Shown: positions 8,268 to 17,618, numbered from the stretch's first letter. The stretch is DNA of 64,000 nucleotides from Pseudoselenomonas ruminantium (GCA_015058625.1 SVCA01000011.1:44116-108115), one strand, 5' to 3'. Made by a program: numbers and translations. The notes: generated from the letters alone by a model not told the origin.

Positions 8268-9104
8268 ATGATCGGTGATAAGTTACGCGCAGAGCGTGAA
8301 CGTCAAAATTTAACAATTCAGGATATTGCCAAGGGCACCAGTATTCGTGCCCTCTATATAGAAGCGATTGAAAAGGGTGAGTACGGACAGCTGCCGGGGA
8401 CAGTTTATGCCAAGGGCTTTATCCGTAACTATGCCAATTTCTTAAAGATTGATGCTGACGCAGTGGTGCGCCAGTTTATGGAAGAAAACCATCCGGAAGA
8501 AGTGGCTGCTGCCGAAGAAGCAAAACAGCAGCTGGCGGAAGCGGAAGAGGCCAATAAGGCTGAGGTGAAAGCCAAGCTGGCTACGGGCAGCGAGTACCGC
8601 GACCAGGTATCCACGCCGAGCAATCGTCAGAATACGTTGCTGATTGCATTGATTGTGCTGCTGGTGGGCGGCGGTATTTACTATCTCTTTGCCATGGATG
8701 ACAGCAATGCACCGAAGACTGCGACTAAGACCGTTACCCAGCAGACGGCTAAGGCTCCTGCAGCTAAGAGCCAGCCTGCAAAGGAACAGCCGAAAGAACA
8801 GCCTGCCGCTAAGAAAGTGGATGGGGTAGAGCTCGTGGCTAAGTTCACGGACAAGTGCTGGACGCAGGTGGTGGCCGATGGCAAGACCGTTTATGAAGGC
8901 ACGATTGAACCGGGCAAGACCGAAACTTGGAAGGGCAAGGAAAAAGTGGTTATCACCGCAGGTAATGCCGGGGCTGTAGAGATGAAAGTGAATGGCCGGG
9001 ATATGGGCAAGGCTGGTGATATCGGCCAGGTTGTGGAAAAGACGTTCACACCGGATAAGGCCGGCCAGGCTCCTCAGGCGGATAAGAAGGACAGCAAGAA
9101 ATAA
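8268..9104 (+). CDS. rodZ: RodZ-like cytoskeletal adaptor
   Basis: A 278-aa single-pass membrane protein that would link MreB filaments to the elongation machinery. It has an N-terminal cro/C1-like HTH (IGDKLRAERERQNLTIQDIA to about residue 75), a charged Ala/Glu-rich linker, one membrane helix (LLIALIVLLVGGGIYYLF), an Ala/Pro/Lys-rich stretch and a C-terminal DUF4115 domain (ELVAKFTDKCW onward). ATG 8268 is chosen because GGGGAGG lies upstream and MIGDKLR is the conserved N-terminus; the frame is open earlier. Its stop overlaps the ygiQ start (TAATG), so translation is probably coupled. Confidence 0.88.
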   Translation: MIGDKLRAERERQNLTIQDIAKGTSIRALYIEAIEKGEYGQLPGTVYAKGFIRNYANFLKIDADAVVRQFMEENHPEEVAAAEEAKQQLAEAEEANKAEVKAKLATGSEYRDQVSTPSNRQNTLLIALIVLLVGGGIYYLFAMDDSNAPKTATKTVTQQTAKAPAAKSQPAKEQPKEQPAAKKVDGVELVAKFTDKCWTQVVADGKTVYEGTIEPGKTETWKGKEKVVITAGNAGAVEMKVNGRDMGKAGDIGQVVEKTFTPDKAGQAPQADKKDSKK

Positions 9105-10972
9105 TGAATGAATTTTTGCCAATCAGCAAAAAGGATATGGAAGAACGGGGCTGGGAGCAGCTGGACTTTGTCTTTGTGTCCGGCGATGCCTATGTGGATC
9201 ATCCCAGCTTCGGTCCCGCCATTCTTTGCCGATTACTCGAAAAGCATGGCTATAAAGTAGGGATTATTCCCCAGCCGGACTGGCATTCTACCAGGGATTT
9301 TGACCGCCTGGGAAAACCACGGCTGGGGTTTCTTGTCTCTGCAGGGAATATGGATTCCCTGCTCAATAAGTTTACTGCGGCGAAAAAGATGCGTCATCAG
9401 GATGCGTATTCGCCGGGCGGCAAGTCCGGCTTCCGTCCGGAGCGGGCGACTATAGTCTATTGCAACCGCCTGCGGGAACTTTATCCCGATGTGCCGATAA
9501 TCATCGGTGGCATTGAGGCCAGCCTGCGCCGCATGGCGCATTATGATTATTGGTCGAATGCCGTGCGCCGTTCCATGTTGGTAGATAGTGGTGCCGACAT
9601 GCTGATTTTCGGCATGGGTGAGCGGGCGCTTCTCGAAGTCGCTGCTGATTTGCAGCAGGGCGTGGAGATTGGCAATATTCAGGATGTGCAGGGGACCTGC
9701 TACAAGGTGCCCAATATGGATTACGTTTGGGATTATCTGCCGTTGCCGTCCTATCAGGAAGTAAGCTCGGACAAGCGTAAATTTGCCGAGGCCTTTAAGC
9801 TCGAATATTTGGAGCAGGATGCTTTCCGCGGTCGCAAGCTCGCCCAGCAGAATGACGAATGGTGTGTGGTGCAGAATCCACCGGCTAAGCCCCTCTCGGA
9901 GGAGCAGATGGATGAGATTTACGACCTGCCCTATATGCGCACCTGGCATCCCATTTACGACAAGGATGGCGGTGTGCCCGCCATTGCGGAGGTGCAGTTT
10001 AGTCTCTTGAGTCAGCGCGGCTGTTTTGGCGGTTGCAACTTCTGTGCGATTATCTCCCATGAAGGGCGGATTATTCAGCGCCGCAGCCACGAATCCCTAT
10101 TGCGTGAGGCGAAGATTCTGACGCAGCAAAAGGGGTTCAAGGGCTATATCCATGATGTGGGCGGCCCTACGGCGAATTTCCGCCGTACCAGTTGTGATGG
10201 CCAGTTAGAGCGCGGCACTTGCCGGGGCAAGCCCTGTTTGTCACCGATTCCCTGCAAGAATCTGGTGGCCGACCACAGCGATTACATCAAGCTCCTGCGC
10301 GAACTGCGGGCCCTTCCCGGTGTTAAGAAGGTCTTTGTGCGTTCCGGTGTGCGGTTTGATTATCTGCTATTGGCCAAGGATGAGTTCTTGAAGGAACTCT
10401 GCGAGCATCACATCAGCGGTCAGCTCAAGATTGCACCAGAGCATATCACTGACCGGGTGACCCGCATGATGGGCAAAAGCAATCGCAGGGTCTATGAACG
10501 GTTCGTGGACAAGTTCACGGCCATGAATAAAAAACTGGGCAAGAAGCAGTATTTGGTGCCTTATTTCATGTCCAGCCATCCCGGCGCAAAACTCGAAGAT
10601 GCCATTGAGCTGGCGGAATTTATCCGGGACAAGGGCTATCATCCCCAGCAGGTGCAGGATTTTATCCCCACACCGGGAACCCTTTCCACCTGCATGTGGT
10701 ACACGGGCCTTGACCCGCTGACGGGAGAAGAAGTCTACTCGGCCAAATCCCCGGAGGACAAGCTGATGCAGCGGGCCTTGATGCAGTATTGGCTGCCGAA
10801 GAATCAGGCCATTGTGCGCAAGGCCCTCACCAAAGCCGGCCGGACAGACTTAATCGGTTTTGACAAGAAATGTCTGGTGCGCCCTGCAGGCGAACGATTT
10901 GACAAGTCAAAATTGACAAGTCAAAAGGCGAACCGGCCGAAAAATAAAGCGATAAAGAAGGTGCGGCGATGA
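9104..10972 (+). CDS. ygiQ: YgiQ-family radical SAM protein
   Basis: Radical SAM enzyme of 622 aa with the YgiQ domain order: an N-terminal region (about 1-290), the cluster motif C307-x3-C311-x2-C314 in RGCFGGCNFC, and a long C-terminal region with PYFMSSHPG and PTPGTLSTCMWYTG. The substrate of YgiQ proteins is not established. The final 70 residues are basic. The two tandem TTGACNNGTCAA palindromes at 10899-10924 encode DKSKLTSQ just before the C-terminus. It overlaps rodZ by one base and nrdR by 4 bases. Confidence 0.9.
   Translation: MNEFLPISKKDMEERGWEQLDFVFVSGDAYVDHPSFGPAILCRLLEKHGYKVGIIPQPDWHSTRDFDRLGKPRLGFLVSAGNMDSLLNKFTAAKKMRHQDAYSPGGKSGFRPERATIVYCNRLRELYPDVPIIIGGIEASLRRMAHYDYWSNAVRRSMLVDSGADMLIFGMGERALLEVAADLQQGVEIGNIQDVQGTCYKVPNMDYVWDYLPLPSYQEVSSDKRKFAEAFKLEYLEQDAFRGRKLAQQNDEWCVVQNPPAKPLSEEQMDEIYDLPYMRTWHPIYDKDGGVPAIAEVQFSLLSQRGCFGGCNFCAIISHEGRIIQRRSHESLLREAKILTQQKGFKGYIHDVGGPTANFRRTSCDGQLERGTCRGKPCLSPIPCKNLVADHSDYIKLLRELRALPGVKKVFVRSGVRFDYLLLAKDEFLKELCEHHISGQLKIAPEHITDRVTRMMGKSNRRVYERFVDKFTAMNKKLGKKQYLVPYFMSSHPGAKLEDAIELAEFIRDKGYHPQQVQDFIPTPGTLSTCMWYTGLDPLTGEEVYSAKSPEDKLMQRALMQYWLPKNQAIVRKALTKAGRTDLIGFDKKCLVRPAGERFDKSKLTSQKANRPKNKAIKKVRR
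10899..10924. repeat. Tandem pair of TTGACNNGTCAA palindromes in ygiQ
   Basis: Two exact palindromes (10899-10910 and 10913-10924, both with centre AA) start 14 bases apart. On the sense strand the 26-bp block matches the cydC block at 57626-57651 at 24 of 26 positions. Confidence 0.85.
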
Positions 10973-11442
10973 AATGCCCATATTGTAAACAGAACGACAG
11001 TCGAGTAATAGATTCCCGGTCGGCAGATGATGGGGCAACCATCCGCCGCCGCCGGGAGTGTACGTCCTGTGGCCGCCGCTTCACCACCTATGAAGTGGTG
11101 GAAAAGCAGCCCTTGATGGTGGTCAAGAACGATGGCCGCCGCGAAGTTTTTAAGCGGGAAAAGATTTTGAACGGCATTATCCGGGCCTGTGATAAGCGGG
11201 ATATTTCCCTGGAGAGCATTACCAGCCTCACCAATGATATTGAGCGGGATATCCGCAATACCATGGAGCAGGAAGTACCCGCCTCCGAAATCGGCAAGCT
11301 GGTGATGAGCAAGCTCAAGAATTTTGATGAAGTGGCTTATATCCGCTTTGCTTCGGTATACCGGAAGTTTGCAGACATCAGCAGCTTTATGGAGGAACTG
11401 CAGGAATTGCAGGCCCATAAGGAACAGGAAAAAGATAAGTAG
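10969..11442 (+). CDS. nrdR: Transcriptional repressor NrdR
   Basis: A 157-aa ribonucleotide reductase repressor. The N-terminal zinc ribbon uses Cys3, Cys6, Cys31 and Cys34 (MKCPYC, RECTSCGRRF). The ATP-cone domain follows (VVKNDGRREVFKREKI to about residue 140). NrdR senses dATP/ATP and binds NrdR boxes at nrd promoters; no nrd gene lies in this window. ATGA overlaps the ygiQ stop, so the two are translationally coupled. Confidence 0.97.
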   Translation: MKCPYCKQNDSRVIDSRSADDGATIRRRRECTSCGRRFTTYEVVEKQPLMVVKNDGRREVFKREKILNGIIRACDKRDISLESITSLTNDIERDIRNTMEQEVPASEIGKLVMSKLKNFDEVAYIRFASVYRKFADISSFMEELQELQAHKEQEKDK

Positions 11443-11473
11443 TAAGGCGTAAGGAAAAAAAGGAGTAAGGCAT

Positions 11474-13201
11474 TTGGCTTGGGCGTTAAAACAGGAGTTA
11501 AAGGAACAGCTGGCGGCAGAGGAAGGTTATTACCGCTATCCTTTGGGCACTCGTCTGCCTGTGGCCCTGGCGTATCCCAATTCCTATTTTGTAGGCATGT
11601 CCAATCTGGGGCTGCATATCATCTATGAGCTCTTAAACAAGCGCAGCGATACTGCCTGCGAGCGTGTGTTCCTGCCCGAGCGCAAGAGTCTGGAGCGTTA
11701 TGAAAATACCCGCACACCGCTCATGAGTGTGGAAAATCAGCTGCCACTGCAGCAGTTTGCCATGATTGCCTTTGTCCTGTCCTTTGAGATGGACTATTTC
11801 AATGTGGTGAAGATGCTGGAGCTCGGCAAGGTCCGCGTGCGGGCGGCAGAGCGCGGCGATATGGACCCGCTGGTTATTGCGGGCGGCCCCTGTGCCACTT
11901 TTAACCCCGAGCCGTTGTCGGCGGTGATAGATGCTTTCGTCATCGGCGAGGGCGAAGTCATTATGCCTGCTCTGATGGATGTCTTTTATCAGGCGCGCGG
12001 CGAGGGACTTTCCCGCGCAGAAATGCTGCAGCGTCTGGCAAAGGTACCGGGCGTTTATGTGCCTTCTCTTTATGAACACCGCTACGGGGAGGACGGCCAC
12101 CTGCTGGCCATTGTTCCGGATAAAGATGTTCCTGCCAAAGTCAGCCGTCAGTGGCTGCAGGATTTGGATGCGTATCCAGCCCATACCGTGGTGCGTACGG
12201 AGAACACGGAGTTCAACTTCTACCTTATTGAAACGGCCCGGGGCTGTGGCCGCCATTGCCGCTTCTGCATGGCGGGCTACTGCTTCCGCCGTCCTCGCAA
12301 TCGCTCGCTTTCTGTGGTGACACGGGAGGTCAAAGACGCCCTGCAGTATAAAAAGCGCATCGGCTTGATGGGTGCGGCTATCTCGGACTATCCGGAGATA
12401 AACGAACTTTGCAAGGATATCCTGGGGGAAGGGCTTTCGATGTCCGTGGCTTCCTTCCGCGCGGATTCCGTAACGAGAGAACTGGTGGATTCGCTGGCCG
12501 AAAGCGGACTCAAGACGCTGACCATGGCGCCGGAGGCGGGCAGCAGCCGCATGCGGGCCATCATCAACAAGGGCATTGAGGAGGAACATCTCTTTAACGC
12601 CATGGATATGGGACTGGCGGCGGGCATCCGACATTTCCGTCTCTACATTATGATTGGCCTGCCCTTTGAACAGGATGAAGACGTGGAGGCTATTGTGGAT
12701 TTAGCCGGACGCCTCAAGGATTATATGGAGGAACATGGCAGCAAGGGAACCCTGACCCTTAGCGTCAATCCCTTTATTCCCAAACCCTTTACACCCTTCC
12801 AGTGGCTGCCCATGGCCGATAAGAAATATGTGGAAAAAGCGGCCAAGACCTTGACACAGGGCCTGCGCAAGCGCAAAAATATTATTGTGGGTGTAGAATC
12901 TCCCAAGGAAGCCTATATACAGGGAGTGCTCGCCCGCGGTGATAGACAGGTGGGCGAAGCCTTACTGCTGGCCTGTGAAAATGGCGGCAGCAAGGCGTTT
13001 AAGCGGGCCATGAAGGAATGCGGACTTGCCATGGACGATTACCTTTACCGTGAGCGGGAAGCAGACGAACTTTTCCCCTGGGAGAGTCTCGACATGGGCT
13101 TTACCCGCGAGTACATCTATCAGGAAATGAAAAAAGCAGCAGAATTGAAACCTACCATACAGTGCTTTGACGGTTGTCATCGTTGTGGTGTATGTGGATA
13201 G
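11474..13201 (+). CDS. TIGR03960-type B12-binding-domain radical SAM protein
   Basis: A 575-aa radical SAM protein. The N-terminal region (LALAYPNSYFVGMSNLGL) looks like the cobalamin-binding-like domain of TIGR03960 proteins, and the cluster motif is C258-x3-C262-x2-C265 in RGCGRHCRFC. The extreme C-terminus carries a second Cys set, C564-x3-C568-x2-C571-x2-C574, which may bind another cluster or metal. The reaction is unknown. TTG 11474 follows AAGGAG, and no better in-frame start precedes it. In some Bacillota the partner domain TIGR03936 is fused or adjacent; it is not seen here. Confidence 0.8.
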   Translation: MAWALKQELKEQLAAEEGYYRYPLGTRLPVALAYPNSYFVGMSNLGLHIIYELLNKRSDTACERVFLPERKSLERYENTRTPLMSVENQLPLQQFAMIAFVLSFEMDYFNVVKMLELGKVRVRAAERGDMDPLVIAGGPCATFNPEPLSAVIDAFVIGEGEVIMPALMDVFYQARGEGLSRAEMLQRLAKVPGVYVPSLYEHRYGEDGHLLAIVPDKDVPAKVSRQWLQDLDAYPAHTVVRTENTEFNFYLIETARGCGRHCRFCMAGYCFRRPRNRSLSVVTREVKDALQYKKRIGLMGAAISDYPEINELCKDILGEGLSMSVASFRADSVTRELVDSLAESGLKTLTMAPEAGSSRMRAIINKGIEEEHLFNAMDMGLAAGIRHFRLYIMIGLPFEQDEDVEAIVDLAGRLKDYMEEHGSKGTLTLSVNPFIPKPFTPFQWLPMADKKYVEKAAKTLTQGLRKRKNIIVGVESPKEAYIQGVLARGDRQVGEALLLACENGGSKAFKRAMKECGLAMDDYLYREREADELFPWESLDMGFTREYIYQEMKKAAELKPTIQCFDGCHRCGVCG

Positions 13202-13228
13202 TATAGAGTTGGCAAACGGGGTGAGCAA

Positions 13229-14050
13229 ATGAGTTTTGCAATCGAACATATGGGCAATAATCTCTGGCGGGGGAAGTTTACTTCCTTCGATGAGAAAATC
13301 TGCCAGCATGCCTTTAGCGCCCGCCTGGGGGGCGAAAGCGTCAAGCCGTACAAGGGGCTGAATATGGCACTGCATGTGGGCGATGAAGCAGATATTGTCT
13401 GGAAAAACCGTCAGCGTTTCTTTCAAGTGCTGGAGCTGAAAGCGGAAAAATTGGTGACGCCGCAGCAGGTTCATGGGGCGAACATTCAGCGGGTGAGCAT
13501 GGCGGATGCCGGCAGAGGCGCTAAGGATTATGCGGATGCCATCGCAGGTACCGATGCCCTGATTACCAATGAACCGGGGCTGCCCTTGATGCTTTGCTTT
13601 GCCGACTGTGTTCCGGTTATCTTTTTGGACCCGGAGAAGCAGGCTGTGGGAATTGCCCATGCCGGTTGGAAAGGAACCGTGGCCAAAATCGCCCGGGAAA
13701 CCATCTATCGCATGCAGGAGGAGTTTGGCTCCAATCCGGCAGATATCCTCGCGGGCATTGGCCCATCCATTGGCCCTTGCTGCTTTGCCGTAGGTGAGGA
13801 GGTCGCAGAAAAATTCCGCGAAGCCTTCGCGAAGGATGCTGAGCGCATCATTTCCGAGAAAGATGGCCAGCTCTATGTGAATCTCTGGGAGGCCAATCGC
13901 CTGCAGCTGCTCGAAGCGGGCATTTGTAAGAATCATATCGAAATGGCTGATACCTGTACGGACTGCCAGCACCAGTGGTTCTATTCCTATCGGGCGGATG
14001 GCGGACAGACCGGGCGCATGGCCGCCATCATTGCACTGAATCAGTACTAA
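13229..14050 (+). CDS. pgeF: YfiH/LACC1-family purine nucleoside phosphorylase (peptidoglycan editing factor)
   Basis: A 273-aa member of the YfiH (former polyphenol oxidase, now PgeF/LACC1) family. The active-site set is visible: His in TPQQVHGANI, Cys in CFADCVPVIF, and His in GIAHAGWKGTV. Family members show adenosine/inosine phosphorylase and deaminase activity, and in E. coli PgeF prevents wrong amino acids entering peptidoglycan. It sits upstream of yggS and sepF, the usual Bacillota order. Confidence 0.92.
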   Translation: MSFAIEHMGNNLWRGKFTSFDEKICQHAFSARLGGESVKPYKGLNMALHVGDEADIVWKNRQRFFQVLELKAEKLVTPQQVHGANIQRVSMADAGRGAKDYADAIAGTDALITNEPGLPLMLCFADCVPVIFLDPEKQAVGIAHAGWKGTVAKIARETIYRMQEEFGSNPADILAGIGPSIGPCCFAVGEEVAEKFREAFAKDAERIISEKDGQLYVNLWEANRLQLLEAGICKNHIEMADTCTDCQHQWFYSYRADGGQTGRMAAIIALNQY

Positions 14051-14078
14051 TAATTCGACGAAATCAGGGGTGAGTGTT

Positions 14079-14780
14079 TTGGGGCAGGAAATAGCAGAGC
14101 GTTACCAGAATGTTGTAGCAAAGATTGAAGCAGCCAAGCAGCGGCGTACCACTGTGCCGAAAGATGCGGCCGTCACGTTGGTGGCCGTCACCAAAAATCA
14201 CGATGTGGCAGCTATGCGGGAAGCCATTGCTGCAGGTGCCACAAATGTGGGTGAAAACCGTGTGCAGGAGGCCAAGGGCAAGTTTGCTGAAATCGGCAAT
14301 AGTGTCACCTGGCATCTTATCGGTCACTTGCAGACCAACAAGGTGCGCCAGGCGGTGAAATTTTCAGACCTGATTCACTCCGTAGACAGTCTCCATTTGG
14401 CGGAGGCCATCAGCAGCGAGGCGGCTCGCATCGACAAGGTGCAGGATATCCTCGTGCAAGTCAATCTGGCCAAGGAGGACAGTAAGTCCGGCGTCTACCG
14501 GGAGGATTTGCAGGAAGTGCTGCAGGCGGTGACGAAACTGCCTAATCTGCGTTTGCGGGGCCTCATGTGCATGGCTCCCAACTATGATGACGTAGAAAAA
14601 TGCCGCCCCCTCTTTCGGGAAATGTATAAAATTTATCAGCAGATAAAGGAAATGGGTCTGCCTGCGTCGAATATTGATATGTTATCGATGGGAATGACCC
14701 ATGATTATGAAATCGCTGTGGAAGAAGGCGCCAATGTGGTGCGTGTCGGTACGGCGATATTTGGGCCGCGTCAGTATTAA
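14079..14780 (+). CDS. yggS: PLP homeostasis protein YggS/PLPBP
   Basis: A single-domain alanine-racemase-fold PLP carrier that buffers vitamin B6 and amino acid pools. The PLP lysine lies in LVAVTKNHD, and VGENRVQEAKGK and MGMTHDYEIA are family motifs. I prefer TTG 14079 because AGGGGTGA lies about 5-8 bases upstream; GTG 14070 is in frame and would add three residues. It is followed by sepF after 22 bases, the conserved Bacillota division cluster context. Confidence 0.92.
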   Translation: MGQEIAERYQNVVAKIEAAKQRRTTVPKDAAVTLVAVTKNHDVAAMREAIAAGATNVGENRVQEAKGKFAEIGNSVTWHLIGHLQTNKVRQAVKFSDLIHSVDSLHLAEAISSEAARIDKVQDILVQVNLAKEDSKSGVYREDLQEVLQAVTKLPNLRLRGLMCMAPNYDDVEKCRPLFREMYKIYQQIKEMGLPASNIDMLSMGMTHDYEIAVEEGANVVRVGTAIFGPRQY

Positions 14781-14802
14781 CGAGTAATGAAGGGGACTAA
14801 TC

Positions 14803-15306
14803 ATGAGTATTATAGATAAAGTTTGTGGAAAAATGGGTCTGATGGATCCGGCGGATGAAAAGCTGGATTACGAGGAAGAGAGAATTAAGGAAGACCGGAA
14901 TTTTGAACCGGAAGAAGAGGAAGAGAGTTTTGCTATGAATCATGATCGCAGCGACAGTTCCCGGAATGTAGTGGATTTTCAGTCGGCAGCTTCTGCCCGG
15001 GAAAGTAGTACCGTTACCAATATGAAGATGAAGGTTATCGTCATTGAGCCTAAGACCTTTGACGATGCCCAGCAGGTGGCGAACAATCTGCGGGAGAAAA
15101 AGCCCGTGGTGATTAACTTTGAAAAGACCGAGGCTGACGATGCCAAGCGCATTATCGACTTCATCAGCGGCACGACTTATGCGCTCAACGGCGAAATCAA
15201 GAAGGTCGGCCACAATGTATTCCTCTGCGCTCCGAGCAATGTCAACGTGAGCTATACGGAAGAGGAAAAGAAAGTTTCGGCAGAAATGCCCTGGCTGAAA
15301 AAATAA
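14803..15306 (+). CDS. sepF: Cell division protein SepF
   Basis: A 167-aa membrane anchor and bundler of FtsZ. An N-terminal amphipathic helix (MSIIDKVCGKMGLM) is followed by an acidic linker (EEERIKEDRNFEPEEEEE) and the globular C-terminal SepF domain from about residue 75 (KVIVIEPKTFDDAQ, INFEKTEADDAKRIIDF). It is strongly placed between yggS and ylmH. Confidence 0.95.
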   Translation: MSIIDKVCGKMGLMDPADEKLDYEEERIKEDRNFEPEEEEESFAMNHDRSDSSRNVVDFQSAASARESSTVTNMKMKVIVIEPKTFDDAQQVANNLREKKPVVINFEKTEADDAKRIIDFISGTTYALNGEIKKVGHNVFLCAPSNVNVSYTEEEKKVSAEMPWLKK

Positions 15307-15318
15307 GGGACACATCAT

Positions 15319-16113
15319 ATGGCAAGTGAACAAAAAGAAAAACTCATTCGATTTTATAAGGGGACTGAGGGGGAAGAAACCGTCATCAAATTGGTGGATT
15401 TAGCGGAAAATGTTCTGCGCACCCAGAAGTTCCGCATCTCCGGCTTCCTTGACCCCTTTGGGCAGGAGATTGCCGAAACCGTGGCCGCTAACTACGGCAA
15501 TATCCGCGTGGATTTTGCGGGCGGCTATCAGGGGGCAGAACGGGCAAGAGCCATCTTTATCCACGAGGATTTTGCCGGTACGCCGACAGGTTTTGGCATT
15601 GACTGCATCGAAGCCAAATGGAATGGCCAGTTTGCCCGCCTCAGTCACCGAGATGTTTTGGGCGCCCTGATGGGGCAGGGCATTGAGCGTGATACCATCG
15701 GCGATTTGCTCGTAACCAATGATTCCGTCAAGATTATTTGCGAGGAAAAAATGGCAGATTTCCTGCTCACGAACCTCGATAAAATCGGCGCGGTCGGCGT
15801 GGCATGTGAACGCTCAGATCTCAGTAGCATCGCGCCCAAGGAAGAACGCTGCAAGGAAATCCGCGCGACAGTAGCTTCTCTGCGTGTGGACTCCATTGCC
15901 GCTGCCGGGTTCGGTTCCTCCCGCAGCAAAGCAGCTGCCGATATTGCCGCCGATAAACTCAAAATCAACTGGCAGCCCGCCAAAAGTGCCTCCCAGAATG
16001 TCAAAGAAGGCGACATCCTCTCCATGCGTGGCAGAGGCCGACTGGAAGTGGCCGAAGTGCGTGGTACGACTAAGAAAGGCCGCACGGTTGTGGTGCTAAA
16101 AAGATATTTGTGA
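15319..16113 (+). CDS. YlmH-like S4-domain RNA-binding protein
   Basis: A 264-aa YlmH-type protein. The N-terminal part (about 1-180) is the conserved YlmH domain; the C-terminal S4 domain (about 185-264) is basic and contains VKEGDILSMRGRGR. YlmH proteins bind ribosomal RNA and have been linked to ribosome rescue and division-cluster expression. It starts 12 bases after sepF and ends the co-directional run before a terminator. Confidence 0.9.
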   Translation: MASEQKEKLIRFYKGTEGEETVIKLVDLAENVLRTQKFRISGFLDPFGQEIAETVAANYGNIRVDFAGGYQGAERARAIFIHEDFAGTPTGFGIDCIEAKWNGQFARLSHRDVLGALMGQGIERDTIGDLLVTNDSVKIICEEKMADFLLTNLDKIGAVGVACERSDLSSIAPKEERCKEIRATVASLRVDSIAAAGFGSSRSKAAADIAADKLKINWQPAKSASQNVKEGDILSMRGRGRLEVAEVRGTTKKGRTVVVLKRYL

Positions 16114-16126
16114 TGTTGTTGTTTGG

Positions 16127-16168
16127 AAGCCTCCGAAGGAGAAGGAAAGTTTTCCTTCGGGGGCTTTT
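16127..16168 (+). terminator. Terminator after ylmH
   Basis: AAGCCTCCGAAGGA (16127-16140) pairs with TCCTTCGGGGGCTT (16152-16165) with one mismatch, followed by TTT. Confidence 0.88.
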
Positions 16169-16242
16169 TGCGTAATCGTTTAATTATGTCGATTTTGTAA
16201 ATTGTATTGGTTTTAATTAAATGTTTGGTCGCTCTTCTTTTA

Positions 16243-16271
16243 TTGACGATGTGATAGAATAATGATAGAAT
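16243..16271 (+). promoter_or_regulatory. Promoter with TGATAGAA repeats
   Basis: TTGACG (16243-16248), a 17-base spacer, TAGAAT (16266-16271). Two TGATAGAA copies (16252-16259 and 16263-16270) overlap the spacer and the -10 box, and a third (16294-16301) overlaps the start codon. Repression or autoregulation by the encoded protein is plausible but not shown. Confidence 0.65.
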
Positions 16272-16292
16272 GTCCTTAAAGAAGGTGATAGC

Positions 16293-17618
16293 ATGATAGA
16301 AAACAGCAACACAGAATTCAAGCGTGAGTATACGGATAGTATCCGCAAGGCGGTGGTGGCTTTTGCTAACACGGACGGCGGCTGTATTTATGTCGGGATT
16401 GAGGATGATGGTACAGTCGTAGGTGTGGCAGATGTAGATGATGTACAGAAGCGTGTTATCAGTTTATGCCGTGATGGAATACAACCGGATGTGATGATGT
16501 TTCTATCATGTGATAGAACGGTGATAGAAGATAAGGACGTTATTCGCCTGCAGGTTCAGCGGGGGACGGATTGTCCTTACTACCTGAAGGGCAAAGGAAT
16601 TCGTCCAGAAGGTGTGTATGTACGGCGTGGACCGGTTAGTTTACCGGCAGCGGAGTCACAGATTCGGAAGATGATTCGCGAAGCCGGAGATTTTCATTAT
16701 GAGCAGGAGCGCTCATTGGAACAGGAATTGACTTTTAAGGAGACAGAACGTTTCTTGCAGGAAGCTGGTGTGCCCTTTGGTGAGGCAGAGCGTCGTACCC
16801 TGCGTATTGTCAGCAAGGATGGCTTGTATACGAATCTGGGGCTGCTCTTATCCGACCAGTGTCAGCATACGGTGAAGGTGGCGATTTTTTCCGGGAAGAA
16901 ACAGGTGGTTTTCCGTGACCGACGGGAATTTTCTGGTTCGTTGTTATTACAAGTCAATCAGGTAATTGAATATCTGGACTTTCATAATGCCCTGCATTCA
17001 GAGATTCGAGGCATGAAGCGTTTGGACAGCCGGGATTATCCGGTGGAATCTTTACGTGAAGCGATATTCAATGCGTTTGTGCATCGTGATTATGGGTTCA
17101 GCGGCAGCATTCTGGTGAGCGTTTATGAGGATAGGATTGAAATCTTGTCTTTAGGAGGACTCGCAGAAGGCGTGACTTATAACGATATGATGTTGGGCGT
17201 ATCCATTCCACGCAATCCAAAACTAGCAGAAATATTTTATCGCCTGCACTATATTGAGGCCTTTGGTACAGGTGTGCGTCGTATTCTGACCGATTATGCG
17301 GAATGTGAGGAAAAACCACAGTTTTTGGTGTCGGATAATGCTGTTAAGGTGATTTTGCCGAATCTTCATGCTGAGTGGGAACATCCTGTAATCGCTAAGG
17401 ATGTTGTACAAGATGAACGGCAGGGGTATACAGCTGAAATAGCGGCTGATGAAGGTGTTTATCAGTTGATAGCCGCAGGTTTGGACAGTCGCAAGAAGTT
17501 GCAGTCAGAATTAGGTTTTTCCCTGACTAAAACGGTGAATATTTTGCGGAAACTGTTGGATGAAGGCAGAATTCAACGAGTGGGCAATGGCAAGAATACA
17601 CGCTATCGGTGCAAATGA
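16293..17618 (+). CDS. AlbA_2/Schlafen-type putative regulator with ATP-binding C-terminal region
   Basis: A 441-aa COG2865-type protein. The N-terminal AlbA_2 (Schlafen-like) domain starts with ENSNTEFKREYTDS and VVAFANTDGGCIYVGIEDDG. The central and C-terminal part has AIFNAFVHRDYGFSGSILVSVYEDRIEI, typical of the HATPase-like C-terminal domain of this group, and a final winged-helix-like stretch (SRKKLQSELGFSLTKTVNILRKLLDEGRIQ). Such proteins are presumed DNA-binding regulators, often accessory. Six TGATAGAA elements lie around and inside its 5' end. The AT-richer third codon positions suggest transfer. Confidence 0.75.
   Translation: MIENSNTEFKREYTDSIRKAVVAFANTDGGCIYVGIEDDGTVVGVADVDDVQKRVISLCRDGIQPDVMMFLSCDRTVIEDKDVIRLQVQRGTDCPYYLKGKGIRPEGVYVRRGPVSLPAAESQIRKMIREAGDFHYEQERSLEQELTFKETERFLQEAGVPFGEAERRTLRIVSKDGLYTNLGLLLSDQCQHTVKVAIFSGKKQVVFRDRREFSGSLLLQVNQVIEYLDFHNALHSEIRGMKRLDSRDYPVESLREAIFNAFVHRDYGFSGSILVSVYEDRIEILSLGGLAEGVTYNDMMLGVSIPRNPKLAEIFYRLHYIEAFGTGVRRILTDYAECEEKPQFLVSDNAVKVILPNLHAEWEHPVIAKDVVQDERQGYTAEIAADEGVYQLIAAGLDSRKKLQSELGFSLTKTVNILRKLLDEGRIQRVGNGKNTRYRCK
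16501..16529. repeat. Inverted and direct TGATAGAA elements inside the AlbA_2 gene
   Basis: TTCTATCA and TGATAGAA form a perfect 8-bp inverted repeat with a 2-base gap (16501-16518). A further direct copy at 16522-16529 reproduces the 11-base step seen in the promoter. Confidence 0.7.

Noticed and set aside
10899..10924. Internal promoter in ygiQ from TTGACA boxes
   Set aside because: The TTGACA is part of the symmetric palindrome and no -10 box follows at 16-18 bases; the same word recurs in other genes without promoter context.
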